Both the position numbers and the translations under genes were made by a program. A DNA stretch of 64,000 nt from the NCBI GenBank assembly GCA_047967505.1, contig CM106541.1. One strand, written 5' to 3'. Position 1 is the stretch's first letter. The number at the start of each line of letters is the position of its first letter. This DNA comes from Dipteris shenzhenensis (lineage: Eukaryota; Polypodiophyta; Polypodiopsida; Gleicheniales). This document shows positions 36,251 through 47,337 of this stretch, piece by piece. The notes beneath the pieces were generated by a model that had not been told where the DNA came from, searched no databases, and saw nothing but the letters and a program-made list of their open reading frames with translations.

Positions 36251-38350
36251 ATCAATTCCATGTATAGTAGCCTCCCTTCTACGTTTGTCTCTTGCGCGCT
36301 ACTCTCTTTTTGTTTTGGCTTCATAACCCCTTATGACATTGTCTCGTACTATTGGTTCAATGGATCTTCCCATGTTGCCTTGCATTGGCTCACCTCGTTA
36401 TTGCTAGCTCAAATGTAAACCCCAAACCTGCAATTCACTAGAAGCTAGAACTAAGCAATGCTCTGAATGAGGAACAATATAAACCAAGAATCCATACAAT
36501 TTTTTGCATCAGCTCCATAATGTGAAGTCTAAAAAGAAAACAACAACTAGAAGCATCAAGATTTCATTAATGTGGTGAGCATACTTACCAAAGCTTCAAG
36601 AAATCTTGATTGTGAGGAGATCTGACAAGATTGTGGTGGCCCTTCAATGTAGTCAGAAACGATATGTGTTGTTAGAAAGAGACAGAGAGAGAGAGAGAGA
36701 AAGAGAGAGTCCACGCAAGAGAATATTGCGCCTCAACTAGGATTCTTGGTGTGGAGGAAGCCTGCGCCTATATGTGACTGGCTGCCACAATTCTACCCAC
36801 ATTACCCAACTTGTCATGGATTCAAATGAAGAGTGTCTGCCCCTCCCATACTTGCACAGGGTTTCCCATCTTTTTTTTAAATTTCATGAAGGAAATTATA
36901 AATTCCAAGAGATTAGTGTTACTTCACTAGAAATACCTGTTTTTTTCTTGAAATAAATCAAAGAATAACAATTCATTTAGTTCAACTAACTTCACTATAA
37001 GTCTAAAATAATGCAAGTTGTAATTGACAAGATTGCCTCTATTTGAAGCTCCTTTCTTATCTCTAGCAATGTCTGCTACCACAAGGGTTCCATATGTTTT
37101 TAGTGTTTCATCTACATCTACTTAAAAATTAAGTTATGTGACTTGATATGCTATAGAAATAATGATATACACTCACATATAGGAATTAAAAGTTGTTAAA
37201 AAATACAAACATTTCCTCCAAGAATTTTTTGCCTCCCCTTCCTCAGCAAAAGGTGATTCCTTTATCACTCCTTACCTTGGACACTTATTTTAAAAAAGAT
37301 CAAATTTTCTACTAAAGTTACTTGTTTTTTTAGAACATTCCATGATGCCTTTAATATGCTCAAAGGTTTGAGTGCCTTATTCCAGCTAGAATTCACAAGT
37401 AAACATTTGCAAAAGTGAGCTTTCTTATAAATTTTGAATAATTATTAAAAATCTAATGTCAAACATGTTCACTAAATAATAAAAAATCATGTGCCAAATA
37501 TGTTGGAATTTTGGTTGAAAAAAATTTCATCTTCTTTGATAGTACTTAAATAACAACAACATTACATTTAAAACAACAACATCACATCATAACCCTTTTG
37601 AGGCTTTTCAAAGATTTCCCTCAAAAAGCTAAGATAGCATATCATTTCAACAAAAAAAACCCAAAAATTTTGCAAATTTTGTCCAAAAGGTATTTTAAGA
37701 ATTGGATATCCCAAGAGAAAAACTCAAAACGTAGGTTAAATAGAAAAACATATAAGGTGTCCCTAGGTTTCTAGAGATCTAAATCCTAAAATTCATGTTG
37801 TGGAAAGATACATCTACAAAATTCATCACAATGTTTGCCAAATCTAAGGAAAAGTATAAAAGGCACGATTGAGTATAGTAAAATTTCTATGCCTAGATAA
37901 TTCCTTTCAATTGTATTAGATCCATGCATCGTATCCATACTTTCATTTACTCCAAACACCTTTTAGAATTTTCATTGACAAAGATACGATTTTGCAATGT
38001 AGATTTTTGCTAAAAGCATACTTTTAGATGTGAATATGTGGCACGAGTTGAGATTGGTTGATGAATTGTATGATTTTCAATCTCTAGACATTAGTACGCA
38101 TATTCTTTTCATCATCGATGTTACATTTACACATGGAGAGCTTTCAATAATATTATTTTTCTTATCTCCTTGCCTCTAAAACAGGGTTGACATTACAAGT
38201 AAAACTAATTCCTTCCCTCTCTTCTAGAGTTTTGTAGCTTTAGAGTCCATTTAAGTCGTCCTATGCATATTTGAGTAGTACACTCTTATGACTATATTTG
38301 AGAAAGTAACAAGGCATTGTCAACACTTGCAATCTCCTAAGTTAGGTATC
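36251..38350. other. AT-rich DNA without supported genes
   Basis: About 2.1 kb with no coding signal on either strand. A short (GA)n run is at about 36680-36708. Confidence 0.45.
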
Positions 38351-38363
38351 ATCGCATGCCAAA

Positions 38364-38600
38364 CCACAATGGGAAGAAAGCATATGCTTGCACACAATCA
38401 CTAACATTACATGACAAATCACAACAATGAGGAAATTGTTTCTATATATTCTACACATACAATCACCCAAGTGTTTCTAACACCACAATGGGAAGAAAGC
38501 ATACGCTTGCACACAATCACTAACATTACATGACAAATCACAATAATGAGAAATTTTTTTCTATATATTCTACACATGCAATCACCCAAGTGTTTCTATC
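38364..38600. repeat. Tandem duplication, about 118-bp unit
   Basis: ACCACAATGGGAAGAAAGCA through CAAGTGTTTCTA is present twice back to back (about 38364-38481 and 38482-38599), with only a handful of differences. Confidence 0.85.
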
Positions 38601-39805
38601 ATCACCTTAATGATTTCAATTCCTAATCTCAATACTGGCATTGACAAAGTCTACGTTATGCGAGGATTGACCTTCTTATTGAATTGCTTTGGGGGCAACT
38701 CTGGTGGGGGAAGGAAGGGGGGGTGGGGATCAGAAGGTCTATACTAGCATCAATGGCATTGAGTTATTGCATTAGGGCCATTAGTTTTAGTATCAATGAA
38801 CTGCCTATATATTCTAGCACATATTAGCAATACAGACTCTATCAGGTGGTATTAGCTTCACTTGAGAAATCAAATCTACTTGTCACTTGCATTTAAACAT
38901 GAAATATATATTGACTTATTACATTGCATGCCATTCTACAATCATGTAGCAAGCAATCTGTCATCATGATTGGAAATCCAACAAGCGATGCTAGCTAACA
39001 TCACATATACTAATTGGTGTTACTAAGAATGAGGGGCAAACATGTGCAAGTGAGAGTATGGGGGTTGTGGTTGGATGCATGCGAGGGAGAGATGCATCAT
39101 ATGTGGGATGGGAGGAGGACTCTTACACAAAGCAAAAGGATATGCCTTTTGGGGCAACCATGGAAGTGGAAGGCATAAAGGTGGAGGTTCCTAACCTAGG
39201 TGGAAAAGTTGTGTCTGCGAATCTCAACTTGGTGGAAAATCCCAACGTGGTGTAATTGATAGGCACTAGTTTATTTCATGTCCTAGGCTCCCCCCCTCCT
39301 CTCTCTCTCTCTCTCTCTGCAAAATACCAATAGCAATATAATTACGAAGACATGTGTGTATGTGTGTGTGTATCAAAGTTAAATTTCATCATAAATTTAT
39401 GCCGTATAAAAAGTATTGTGATATTGAAGAGAAAATAACACACATCCATGCATATTAGTGAATCAATATTTTGCAAATTTAGTAGCATCATCGAAATAAT
39501 ATATCTTTGTAAGTATTTAATGGCATTGATGGCTTCATCGATTCTCGTTGACGAACCTATAATAGTTTCCTTGATCATAGTGGGTGAATTTATTACATGT
39601 ACAAAGCACATATCCTTGTAGGACTCAAGAGTATTCTATTATGAAGCTTTGATTATGATATTTGGTAAACAATATTGAAATCTATGGTCTTAGTGCTCAT
39701 ATATCCATGATAATAACTTTAGCATTGGGTTCCTTATTAGAAGGTCACTCATGTAAACTTTTGTATGAATAGTGTGGATTGGATATAGGCCAAAAGGAGG
39801 TGGGG
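38601..39805. other. Intergenic DNA, no convincing gene
   Basis: One short open stretch at 39058-39255 (65 codons) has normal composition but no recognisable motif or neighbour support. A (TC)n run is at about 39300-39318 and (GT)n at about 39355-39372. Confidence 0.35.
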
Positions 39806-40115
39806 CTTTGAAGCATTTGATATTGTAGGGTGATTATGGGGCGAGGGTTCTCGTGTTCTTTCAAATTCTTTCTTTTAAAATTGCATTTGATGTTGTACTT
39901 GTAGGATGATTGTGGGGTAAGGTGTCTCTTGTGTTGTCAAATTCCTTTTGTTTAAAACTTAAACATGTATTGTATTTGAAGCATTTGATGTTGTAGTTCT
40001 ATGGTGATCGTTTTTTTTGTTTTTTCCGAATGGGTGACCTTTGGTTGGGGCAAGGGGTCTTGGGTGGACCTTTGATTGTAGCAAGGGGTCTCGTGGGGTG
40101 TCAAAATTCTTTCTT
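39806..40115. repeat. Diverged tandem repeat with about 90-100 bp period
   Basis: GCATTTGATGTTGTA...GTGATTGTGGGG...TCTTGTGTTGTCAAATTC recurs three times, loosely, between about 39815 and 40110. Confidence 0.5.
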
Positions 40116-40388
40116 TTGTTCTTTTGACTAAACTAAAATACGTCTTGTACTACGAAAGCATGTTGAACTCATGGAGAACGTTATGGGGATGCATGGATTC
40201 CAGAGACGCATAGAACTAGGAGAGCTTATAGAAGCCATGTACGTGAGGCAGGCCGTGACGCAACAACAATGAGATAAGATTGGAACTTGGAAGTTGGAAT
40301 TTAGATAACTCAAAAACTTCCGGGCAGCTAAAGTCCAATACGTTGGGGGGGGGGACAAATGTCGTCTGAATATAAAGTTTCAAACGCG

Positions 40389-40396
40389 ACACGTGT
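40389..40396 (+). promoter_or_regulatory. ACACGTGT G-box upstream of K2
   Basis: A palindromic ACACGTGT lies 241 bp upstream of the K2 ATG. G-boxes of this type bind bZIP and bHLH factors in plants. Function here is inference. Confidence 0.35.
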
Positions 40397-40477
40397 AAGC
40401 GAATCTAGAGAGAAGCCTCGGAATTAGTCCGGAGTCTGCCACTGCGCTGGACGAAGAGTGACGTGGAAACAAAGTCA

Positions 40478-40546
40478 CCACGTGGCAAGAAACGAGAGGA
40501 CTGCGCTAAGAAGAGTGACATGGGAAAGACGAAATCACCACGTGGC
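40478..40546 (+). promoter_or_regulatory. Two CCACGTGGC (ABRE/G-box) sites in a duplicated 60-bp unit before K2
   Basis: CCACGTGGC occurs at 40478-40486 and 40538-40546, each inside the repeated context AA(A/G)TCACCACGTGGCA.A(A/G)AAA. ACGTGGC is the core of abscisic-acid response elements bound by AREB/ABF bZIP factors in plants. They lie about 155 and 95 bp before the ATG, so they may be promoter or 5' UTR. K3 has a matching box about 150 bp upstream. Confidence 0.5.
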
Positions 40547-40636
40547 AGAAAAAAGCCTCTAAAAGGACCTCGTCAAAGTTCAAAACTTCAAACCTCTCAG
40601 TTAGTTTTGAGTGTTTCACAGCTCGGTCGAGTCGCC

Positions 40637-42489
40637 ATGGCCTCCTCGCCTGCTTCCAAACGACGCCGCATCGCTGCCCTTCCTGCTCCTCCTCCTCCTC
40701 CTCCCTCCCCCTTCTCCCTCCTCTACCACCTCGGCCCCGAACTCGGCCGTGGTCAATTCGGCATCATCCGCCTCTCTACCCATCGCTCCTCTCGCCTCCC
40801 TTTCGCTTGCAAATCCATCCCTAAATCCCTCCTCCCTTCCCCCCAACACCTCGCCGATGTCCTCTCCGAAATCCGCATCATGCACCTCCTCTCCCCCCAC
40901 CCCCACGTCGTCCGCCTCCACGATGTCTTCGAGGACTCTCACTCCTTTCATCTCGTCATGGAGCTCTGCAGTGGCGGAGAGCTCTTCCATCGCATCGTCC
41001 AGAAGGGCCGCTACTCTGAATCTGAGGCCGCTCCGGTCATGAAGAGCTTGGTGGAAACGATTGCGTACCTCCACAGCATGGGCGTGATTCACAGGGATAT
41101 CAAGCCAGAGAACGTACTCCTAGCGGACGACTCCGAGTCGCCTGCAATCAAGCTTGCAGACTTTGGGTTAGCCCTCCGCTTCTCTCCAGGTATTGGACCG
41201 CCTTATTACACATTGCTTTACTACATCGCAAGCATGTAATGAAACTTGCAAAGAATTTTGGTTCGGCGAAATCAAAATCAAAATCACAGCGAGTCTTGGA
41301 GTTAGTATCCGTGAGCGCAAGTCTTATTGGGTTTGTTCACGTGATGTAGGGGAGAAATTCACAGGTATGGCTGGAAGCGCCTATTACATTGCCCCGGAGG
41401 TGTTGAAGGGGCAGTATTCAGAGGAAATCGATATTTGGAGCGCGGGGGTGATACTTTACATTCTACTAAGCGGAGTGCCCCCTTTCTGGGCAGAGGCAGA
41501 ACAAGGCATCTTTGAAGCGATCAAGCAGGGTAAAGTGGATTTCACAGGCGATCAGTGGCGGAAAGTCTCTTTGTCTGCAAAAGACTTGATTCGTGGAATG
41601 CTATGCTCGGATGTGAAGGCCAGGCTAACCCCTGCGCAAGTGCTCGGTAATTGCATTTTCCCTGCCGCTATGCAGCTTATACTGTGGGAATGCACCGTCG
41701 AATAGAAGCTTGAAGCGAATTTGGGTCGTTTCGCTAACCTTGACGTTGGCTTTTGTTACAGCGCATCCTTGGATTGTTCGCCACACAGCTTATCGCCAGG
41801 AGGCGAAAAAGCCCCAATTGCAGAAGGTTACGCCCCCATTGCAGAAGGCTGCCAAGGGGCCTCCCAAGGGGCAGCACCACGGCCAGAAAGCAGTCTCCTC
41901 ATCGAAGAGGGTCTGCACACACGATCTACAATCAGAACCTCCCTTGCGGCTTGCGGCCGGAGCGCATTGCGCTGTGCTCCAAAATTCGTTCTCAGACGTC
42001 TCTGCTGAGGTTTCGACGTCCGGGGCAGCGAAGGATTGCGATCTCGCTCCTGCAACTCTTCTGGCAGAACCGACGGCGCTCGAGCCGTCTTTCGACTTTA
42101 TCGAGAGTGAAGATATGTTTACCGCACAGACATCGACATCTGATCGAGCTATCGGCCAAAATGTCAACGCCCAATCAGAGACGGCCCTTGATTTCAATGA
42201 AGTCATAACGGCAGTAATCAAGGGGCTAGAGAGTTCACCTGTTGCTTGCTGCCAAGGTTCGAAGCAAGTAAGGATACAAGATGGGTGCAGCTATAGAGTG
42301 CTGGAGACAAGCGCGGAGGAGCAGACTGCGGTAGTGGAAACAAGAAATGGGACGTTCTTGGTGGTGTATGATAGGTTGAGGAGACGATTTGGGTGGAAGG
42401 TATTGGATCGGCGACCTGCAGGACCCAGGATTTCGCCGTGCTCGGCTGTGGAGAGACCTCTGTTTCAGTTATCACAAGCAGTCTTTTGA
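40637..42489 (+). CDS. K2: Ser/Thr protein kinase, PEPC-kinase-related type (3 exons)
   Basis: Exons 40637-41189, 41350-41646 and 41762-42489 join in frame (introns 160 and 115 nt, GT..AG, both phase 1) to 525 aa ending in TGA. The start GCCATGG has a good plant context and matches K3; an upstream in-frame ATG at 40463 is not used because the alignment with K3 begins here. The N-terminus has a basic KRRRI stretch (residues 8-12), possibly nuclear targeting, then a proline run. Kinase domain: GRGQFG (37-42), ACK Lys59, HRD 152-154, DFG 175-177, [19 protein letters not shown], ending in HPWIVRH. No EF-hands or autoinhibitory CDPK junction follow. The C-terminal 240 aa end in the module [12 protein letters not shown] ... 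[14 protein letters not shown] shared with K1. All catalytic residues are present. It is likely a Ca2+-independent kinase; the substrate is unknown. Confidence 0.88.
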
Positions 42490-42976
42490 AAATTTCCGAC
42501 TCCATCTTTTTACCCCGTCAAAGAGAGGGTTCATTCATATTGTGCGATCTATCTGATCGCTCAAATGTATGTAAATGTACGCTATTCACAATTGTGAAGA
42601 AGAGCATAAGAATTGGCACGAAACGTTCTCCCTTGCACATTTTGAGTTTTGCACATAACAATGACATAACTCGAGAGAGAAATAGAGAGACGATCAATTT
42701 TTCAGCTCCATCAAGGTCGGAGGTCGCGGGAAATTAAATCTCAACCGTTCATCTACACTACCTTCTCCGTGTGTGTACATGCGCACGCGCGCATGCACAT
42801 GCTTACAACCCCCCCAACACACACAGCCTGCATGGCACATGCACACATGTTCCTTATGCTTTGTAGTTATGTTTTCATGCTATACGAGAGAGAGAGAGAG
42901 GCCATATGTTATCTTAAAGTTGGTCATGGTATCAATCCTATGAGTAGAATGAAGGCTCAGGGTCTAAAATTAACTT
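42490..42976. other. K2 3' flank
   Basis: No AATAAA can be assigned with confidence. A short (GA)n run occurs at about 42886-42900. No other gene is supported. Confidence 0.3.
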
Positions 42977-43112
42977 GTGGAAAGCATGGGTGTAATGGAA
43001 TATATTCAAAGGCTAGCCTACTTTGACTTTCTACTTTGAACATTGTGGAAAGCATGGGTGTAATGGAATATATTCAAAGGCTAGCCTACTTTGACTTTCT
43101 ACTTTGAACATT
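42977..43112. repeat. Perfect tandem duplication of 68 bp
   Basis: GTGGAAAGCATGGGTGTAAT ... TACTTTGAACATT is present at 42977-43044 and again at 43045-43112 with no difference that I can see. This points to a recent event. The stretch 43113-43650 has no supported gene. Confidence 0.9.
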
Positions 43113-43650
43113 GATCCTACACTGGGGGATATTGGCACTCCTTGCTGATGACTTTGGAACACAATGGCAAAAATGGGGTTCAACGTCCTACATGGATTTT
43201 TTCTTGGTCTCTAGTGACATAAAAAAGCTGTAAGGAATGGGGGAAGATGGTTGTATAGGGTCCAATGTGCGGTGAGGATTCATCATCTAATACTCTAGTT
43301 TGTTTTTAAAAGATCCCTCAATTCTAATGAGGATATTCTTAATAAAAAAGAGACTTCCCTCATTTTGATGAGGAGGTCCTTTTGCAAGAAAATTAAAGAC
43401 TCCCCCCTATTCGATGATGACCTTCTGCTCTTACTCTACTAGTGGATACTCAAAGTTATAGCCAATGTTTATTATGTTTTCTATAGCATGTACAAAGCAG
43501 AAATGTTCTATGATAAGGATTGCATAGCTCTCCCCCTAACGGGGCAGTGCTAACAAAAATCATACACAATAGTTAAGACCCAGAGTCCACAACTTGTAAG
43601 AAAAAATGAATTGGCTAGTATTGAATGTTCAAATGAGTACATATCATTTA

Positions 43651-44560
43651 TCAAAAATCATAGATCGCAAGTAGCTCCTCTCTTGCACATATATCGTCTA
43701 TGGTTTCAACACAAATGTATCCATATTCTGTAACATCTGCTCTCCTTATGGAGATGGACCAATTTGGTAAATAAGGGGAAAATACATAATAAACATTTGG
43801 CTTTGAATTTGTATTTCTATAGCTATTGATAAATCTGGCCACATTGCCATGCCGAACATTGCCAACAATGTACACCATATCCTCCATAGAAACATAAGGG
43901 TCCTCTTAGATAGAGTACTTCTTCAACCTTGGTCTAACTTCACACAATTCTTTCTAATCTTGATACACATATTTGTCACCTCCGTAATGGAGAATACTAG
44001 TCCCTCTCTTAATGAAATCATGCACAAATAAACCGTGGCCAGTGCCTATAATAGTTGACTCATGCACCTCAAAATCCACATTTTTAATCCAAAAGACTTC
44101 CTTAATGGGGATAGGAAACTTTGGTGTTCCAAGTGGATCACATCCTGGTACATACATACTCAAACAAGATTTTAAAGTATCTCTGTCTACATGGCAAACG
44201 ACAACCCAATTAGCCCAAAAAACATTACAGTAACTTGAGACAAAATTAAATAAAAATTTGGCATATGTACCTTCATGGAAAATATGCATTTAGAAGTCTC
44301 TTTAGAAATGCCTTAGCAATGTGCTTCTTGATATAGCGACCTTTGTACCCTAGTTCTATAGCCATATGAGAAGCTTGCATAGCATTCATACTATTGATGG
44401 GTGGAATAGTCCTTAGCATATTTATTTGTGACATGTTAAGTTGAGGCAAGAATTCACCACCACCGTGACTTGGCATTCCACCCTCTGATTCTCTCTTATC
44501 ACATCTAACCCTTGCCCTTTCCATGAATCTCTCAATCACACACCACACTCCTAAATTCAC
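43651..44560 (-). pseudogene. SET-domain methyltransferase-like pseudogene
   Basis: Three consecutive minus-strand pieces (44560-44273, 44289-43954, 43887-43651) read as a SET-domain protein. The N-terminal strand is IGTGHGLFVHDFIKRGTSIL followed by HYGG. After a spacer, VRHGNVARFINSYRNTNSKP and NVYYVFSPY correspond to the SET motif that normally reads G..RFINH/D....N, and EELLAIYDF matches the post-motif GEELT..Y. Two in-frame stops (TAG near 43950 and TAA near 43907) interrupt the middle. In active SET enzymes these motifs bind S-adenosylmethionine and form the knot around the lysine channel; here the central strand is broken, so no activity is expected. It lies next to CACTA-type palindromes at 44.8 kb and could be a captured gene piece. 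Confidence 0.6.
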
Positions 44561-44597
44561 TCATTCACACCTACTAACTGACACATCATCAGTCACA

Positions 44598-44615
44598 CCT
44601 GCACACACACAAACA

Positions 44616-44657
<42 letters not shown>
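44598..44657. repeat. (CA)n microsatellite
   Basis: Nearly pure ACACAC over about 50 bp. Confidence 0.9.
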
Positions 44658-44659
<2 letters not shown>

Positions 44660-44794
44660 TTCACACACTCACTCACATGATCACTCACAACCATAGACCT
44701 TGGAATGATCCATTACATCAATTTGTCCTTCATACCCTCCCACAAATTGATGACCTCAACCCTAGGAGTAGTCCATGGGAAACTTCATGGCTTG

Positions 44795-44836
44795 GTCGCT
44801 ATATAGCAACACTGGTAAACGTCGCTATATAGCGAC
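44795..44836. repeat. CACTA subterminal palindromes, block A
   Basis: GTCGCTATATAGCAAC (44795-44810) and the perfect 16-bp palindrome GTCGCTATATAGCGAC (44821-44836) are followed by GATTAACAGAAGCTTAG, which resembles GATTAGCATCCGCTTAG near the CACTA end at 58.3 kb. This is part of an end region of the same element family. Confidence 0.6.
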
Positions 44837-45054
44837 GATTAACAGAAGCTTAGAAAAAACATTAGTGGGGCTAAATAGGGCCATAGCAAGCCTTGTTTTG
44901 CCCCATTAATGTTTTTTTAAAGTAATTACAAAAGAATGTTGTTTGCTACAAAATTTCCTTTGTGAAAAGAGTGATACAAAATCACTCAAACGAGCCGAGC
45001 GACAGAAGCATATACATGTCGAAGATATACAACATTGTTTGTTACAAAATTACC

Positions 45055-46385
45055 CTTTCGAAAGAGAGGAGAAAAGAAGAAAAGAAGGGAAAAAAGAGAA
45101 AAAGAGAGAAAGCATATGCTTATGAAAAGAAGAGAAAAGAAAATGAAAGAGAGGAAATAAGAGAGGGAAAAAGAAGAGAGAGAAGAGAAAGGAAGAGGGG
45201 AAAAGAGAAGGAAAAAAGAGAGGGGAAAAGCATATGAGCATATGAGCATATGCTCATGAATAAGCATAAGCATATGAGCATAAGCATAGGCAAATGCATA
45301 TGCTTATGAAAAGAATAGAAGAGAGGCTGAAAGAGAGGAAATAAGAGAGGGGAAAAGAAGAGAAGGAAGAGAAAGGAAGATGAGAAAAGAGAAGGAAAAA
45401 AGAGAGGGAAAAGCATATGAGCATATGCTCATGCATAAGCATAAGCATATGAGCATAAGCATAGGCAAATGCATATGCTTATGAAAAGAAGAGAAAAGAG
45501 GATGAAAGAGAGGAAATAAGAGAGGGGAAAAGAAGACAAGGAAGAGGGGGAAAAAGAATGAAAAAAGAGAGGGGAAAAGAGCATAAGCATAAGAGAAGGA
45601 AAAAGAAGAGGGGAAAATAAGAAAAGAGAGGAGAAAAGAAGAAAAGAGAGGAAAAAAGAGAAAAAGAGAGAAAGCATATGCTTATGCTTATGCATGAGCA
45701 TATGAGCATATGCTAATGCATAAGCATAAGCTTATAAGAGAGATACATAGACAAATGAATATGCTTATGAAAAGAAGAGAAAAGAGGATGAAAGAGAGGA
45801 AATAAGAGAGGGGAAAAGCAGAGAAAGAAGAGAAAGAAAGAGGGGGGAAGAGAAGGAAAAAAGAGAGGGAAAAAGAAGAAAAGAGAGGAAAAAATAGAAA
45901 AAGAGAGAAAGCATATGCTTATGCTTATGCATGGGCATATGAGCATATGCTCATGCATAAGCATAGGCAAATCCATATGCTTATGAAAAGAGGAGAAAAG
46001 ATGATGAAAGAGAGGAAATAAGAGAGGGGAAAAGAAGAGAAGGAAGAGGGAAAAAGAGAAGGAAAAAAGAGATGGGAAAAGCATATGAGCATATGAGCAT
46101 ATGCCCATGCATAAGCCTAAGCATATGGCATAAGCATAGGCAAATGCATATGCTTATGAAAAGAAGAGAAAAGAGGATGAAAGAGAGGAAATAAGAGAGG
46201 GGAAAAGAAGAGAAGGAAGAGGAAGGAAGAGGGGAATAGAGAATGAAAAAAGAGAGGGGAAAAGAAGAAAAGAGAGAAAGAAGAGGAAATAAGAGGGGGA
46301 GGGAAAGAGGGAGGAAAGAGGGAGGAAAAGAGGAAAAGAGGGGAAGAAGAGGGAATTAGAGAAGAGAGGGGAAGAAAGGGTTCCT
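45055..46385. repeat. GA-rich satellite with CATATG/GCATATGC inserts, 170-290 bp period
   Basis: A higher-order repeat of two blocks: purine-only DNA (AAGAGAGGAAATAAGAGAGG, about 100-150 bp) and a block rich in GCATATGCTTATG and CATATGAGCATATG. The block start CATATGCTTATGAAAAGAAG recurs at about 45113, 45298, 45472, 45761, 45976 and 46148. Long Phe/Leu/Ser open frames on the minus strand are artefacts of this composition. Confidence 0.85.
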
Positions 46386-46389
46386 ACGC

Positions 46390-47060
46390 CCATCACTGCA
46401 GCTAGTGCTAGCTGTAGGCCAATGCAAATAACGGAAACAAAAAAAGAAAAAAAGGGGAAGCACTTTCTTACTTGGAAAAGTCCCGCTCAGTGTTTCGTGC
46501 ACTGGCCCTACAAAAGAGAGGAAACATACCATTCTTCAAATAACTAGTTAGAGGAAGGAGGAGTTTGGAGAAGCAACTTTCCAAAGGGATTGGATTGAGG
46601 GGACAAGCATAAGCCTACAAACAAGGAGAAAGCATGAAAGGAAGGAAAAGAGGAGGAAGAGAAATACCAAAAAGAGAAGAAGTAAGTCTTCTTTCACCAA
46701 AACTCTTTTTTGTCCTTAATCTCTGAAAATCAAGCATAAAAATTAGCACATAGGCTTAGCAATGCAAGGACAAACATGCTTCAACACTCACAAAATGAAA
46801 TCTCACAAAAAATGAACCTACATTGCTTAAAGAGACACAGCTTCTTGAAAAACTTCCTTTCACACAAGTAGAGAGAGAGAAGGGTGGAGAGGGAGCACAA
46901 GTGTCAATGGGAGAGGGGCTTGGTAGGGGTAAGGAGTATAGGGAATAGAGGAGGAAAGGGAGGTCGCCGAATATAAATGTGGGAGGAGAGATTTTTGCTT
47001 TTCTCGCAATAGAGTTGTGAAAGATGTCATCGCGCAAGGTTTCGGGTTTTAGTCTCCCAG
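46390..47060. other. No supported gene
   Basis: Purine-rich DNA grading into ordinary sequence. A minus-strand open stretch at 46756-47079 is Ser/Pro-rich without motifs. Confidence 0.35.
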
Positions 47061-47061
47061 C

Positions 47062-47298
47062 GTCGCTATATAGTGACACTGGTCAGTCGTTACAGTCGTT
47101 ATATAGCGACACTTATACCCTAAAAGTGTCGCTATATAGTGACACTAATACCCTAAAAGTGTCGCTATAAAGCGACACTTATACCCTAAGTGTCGCTATA
47201 TAGCGACACTTATGTCCTAAAAGTGTCGCTATATACTTATACTCTAAAAGCATCGCTATATAGCGACGAAACAGGGCAAAGCATTGCTATATAGCGAC
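47062..47298. repeat. CACTA subterminal palindromes, block B: eight copies with about 31-33 bp spacing
   Basis: Variants of GTCGCTATATAGCGAC begin at 47062, 47095, 47128, 47161, 47192 (perfect), 47225 (half), 47252 and 47283. Spacers read ACTTATACCCTAAAA or close variants. Subterminal repeats of CACTA elements are transposase binding sites in maize En/Spm and similar families; the identity here rests on sharing the motif with the TNP2-bearing element at 58.3 kb. Confidence 0.75.
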
Positions 47299-47337
47299 GG
47301 TTCAGGGCACTTGATCTAAGAAGAGAGGGAAGGAGTC

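Noticed and set aside
40463-40636. Upstream in-frame start for K2 (METKSPRGKK...)
   Set aside because: This part is a duplicated 60-bp unit containing the ACGTGGC boxes. Similarity to K3 begins at the GCCATGG start, so it is better read as promoter or 5' UTR.
40637-42489. Calling the kinases CDPKs or phosphoenolpyruvate carboxylase kinases proper
   Set aside because: No EF-hands or autoinhibitory junction follow the kinase domain, and the proteins have long C-terminal extensions that the small PEPC kinases lack.
45050-46396. Many Phe/Leu-rich membrane-like small proteins
   Set aside because: All come from the antisense of purine-only satellite DNA.
44795-47298. A CRISPR-like array from the regularly spaced palindromes
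   Set aside because: The spacers are themselves near-identical, the context is a plant nuclear genome, and the same motif sits at CACTA transposon ends.
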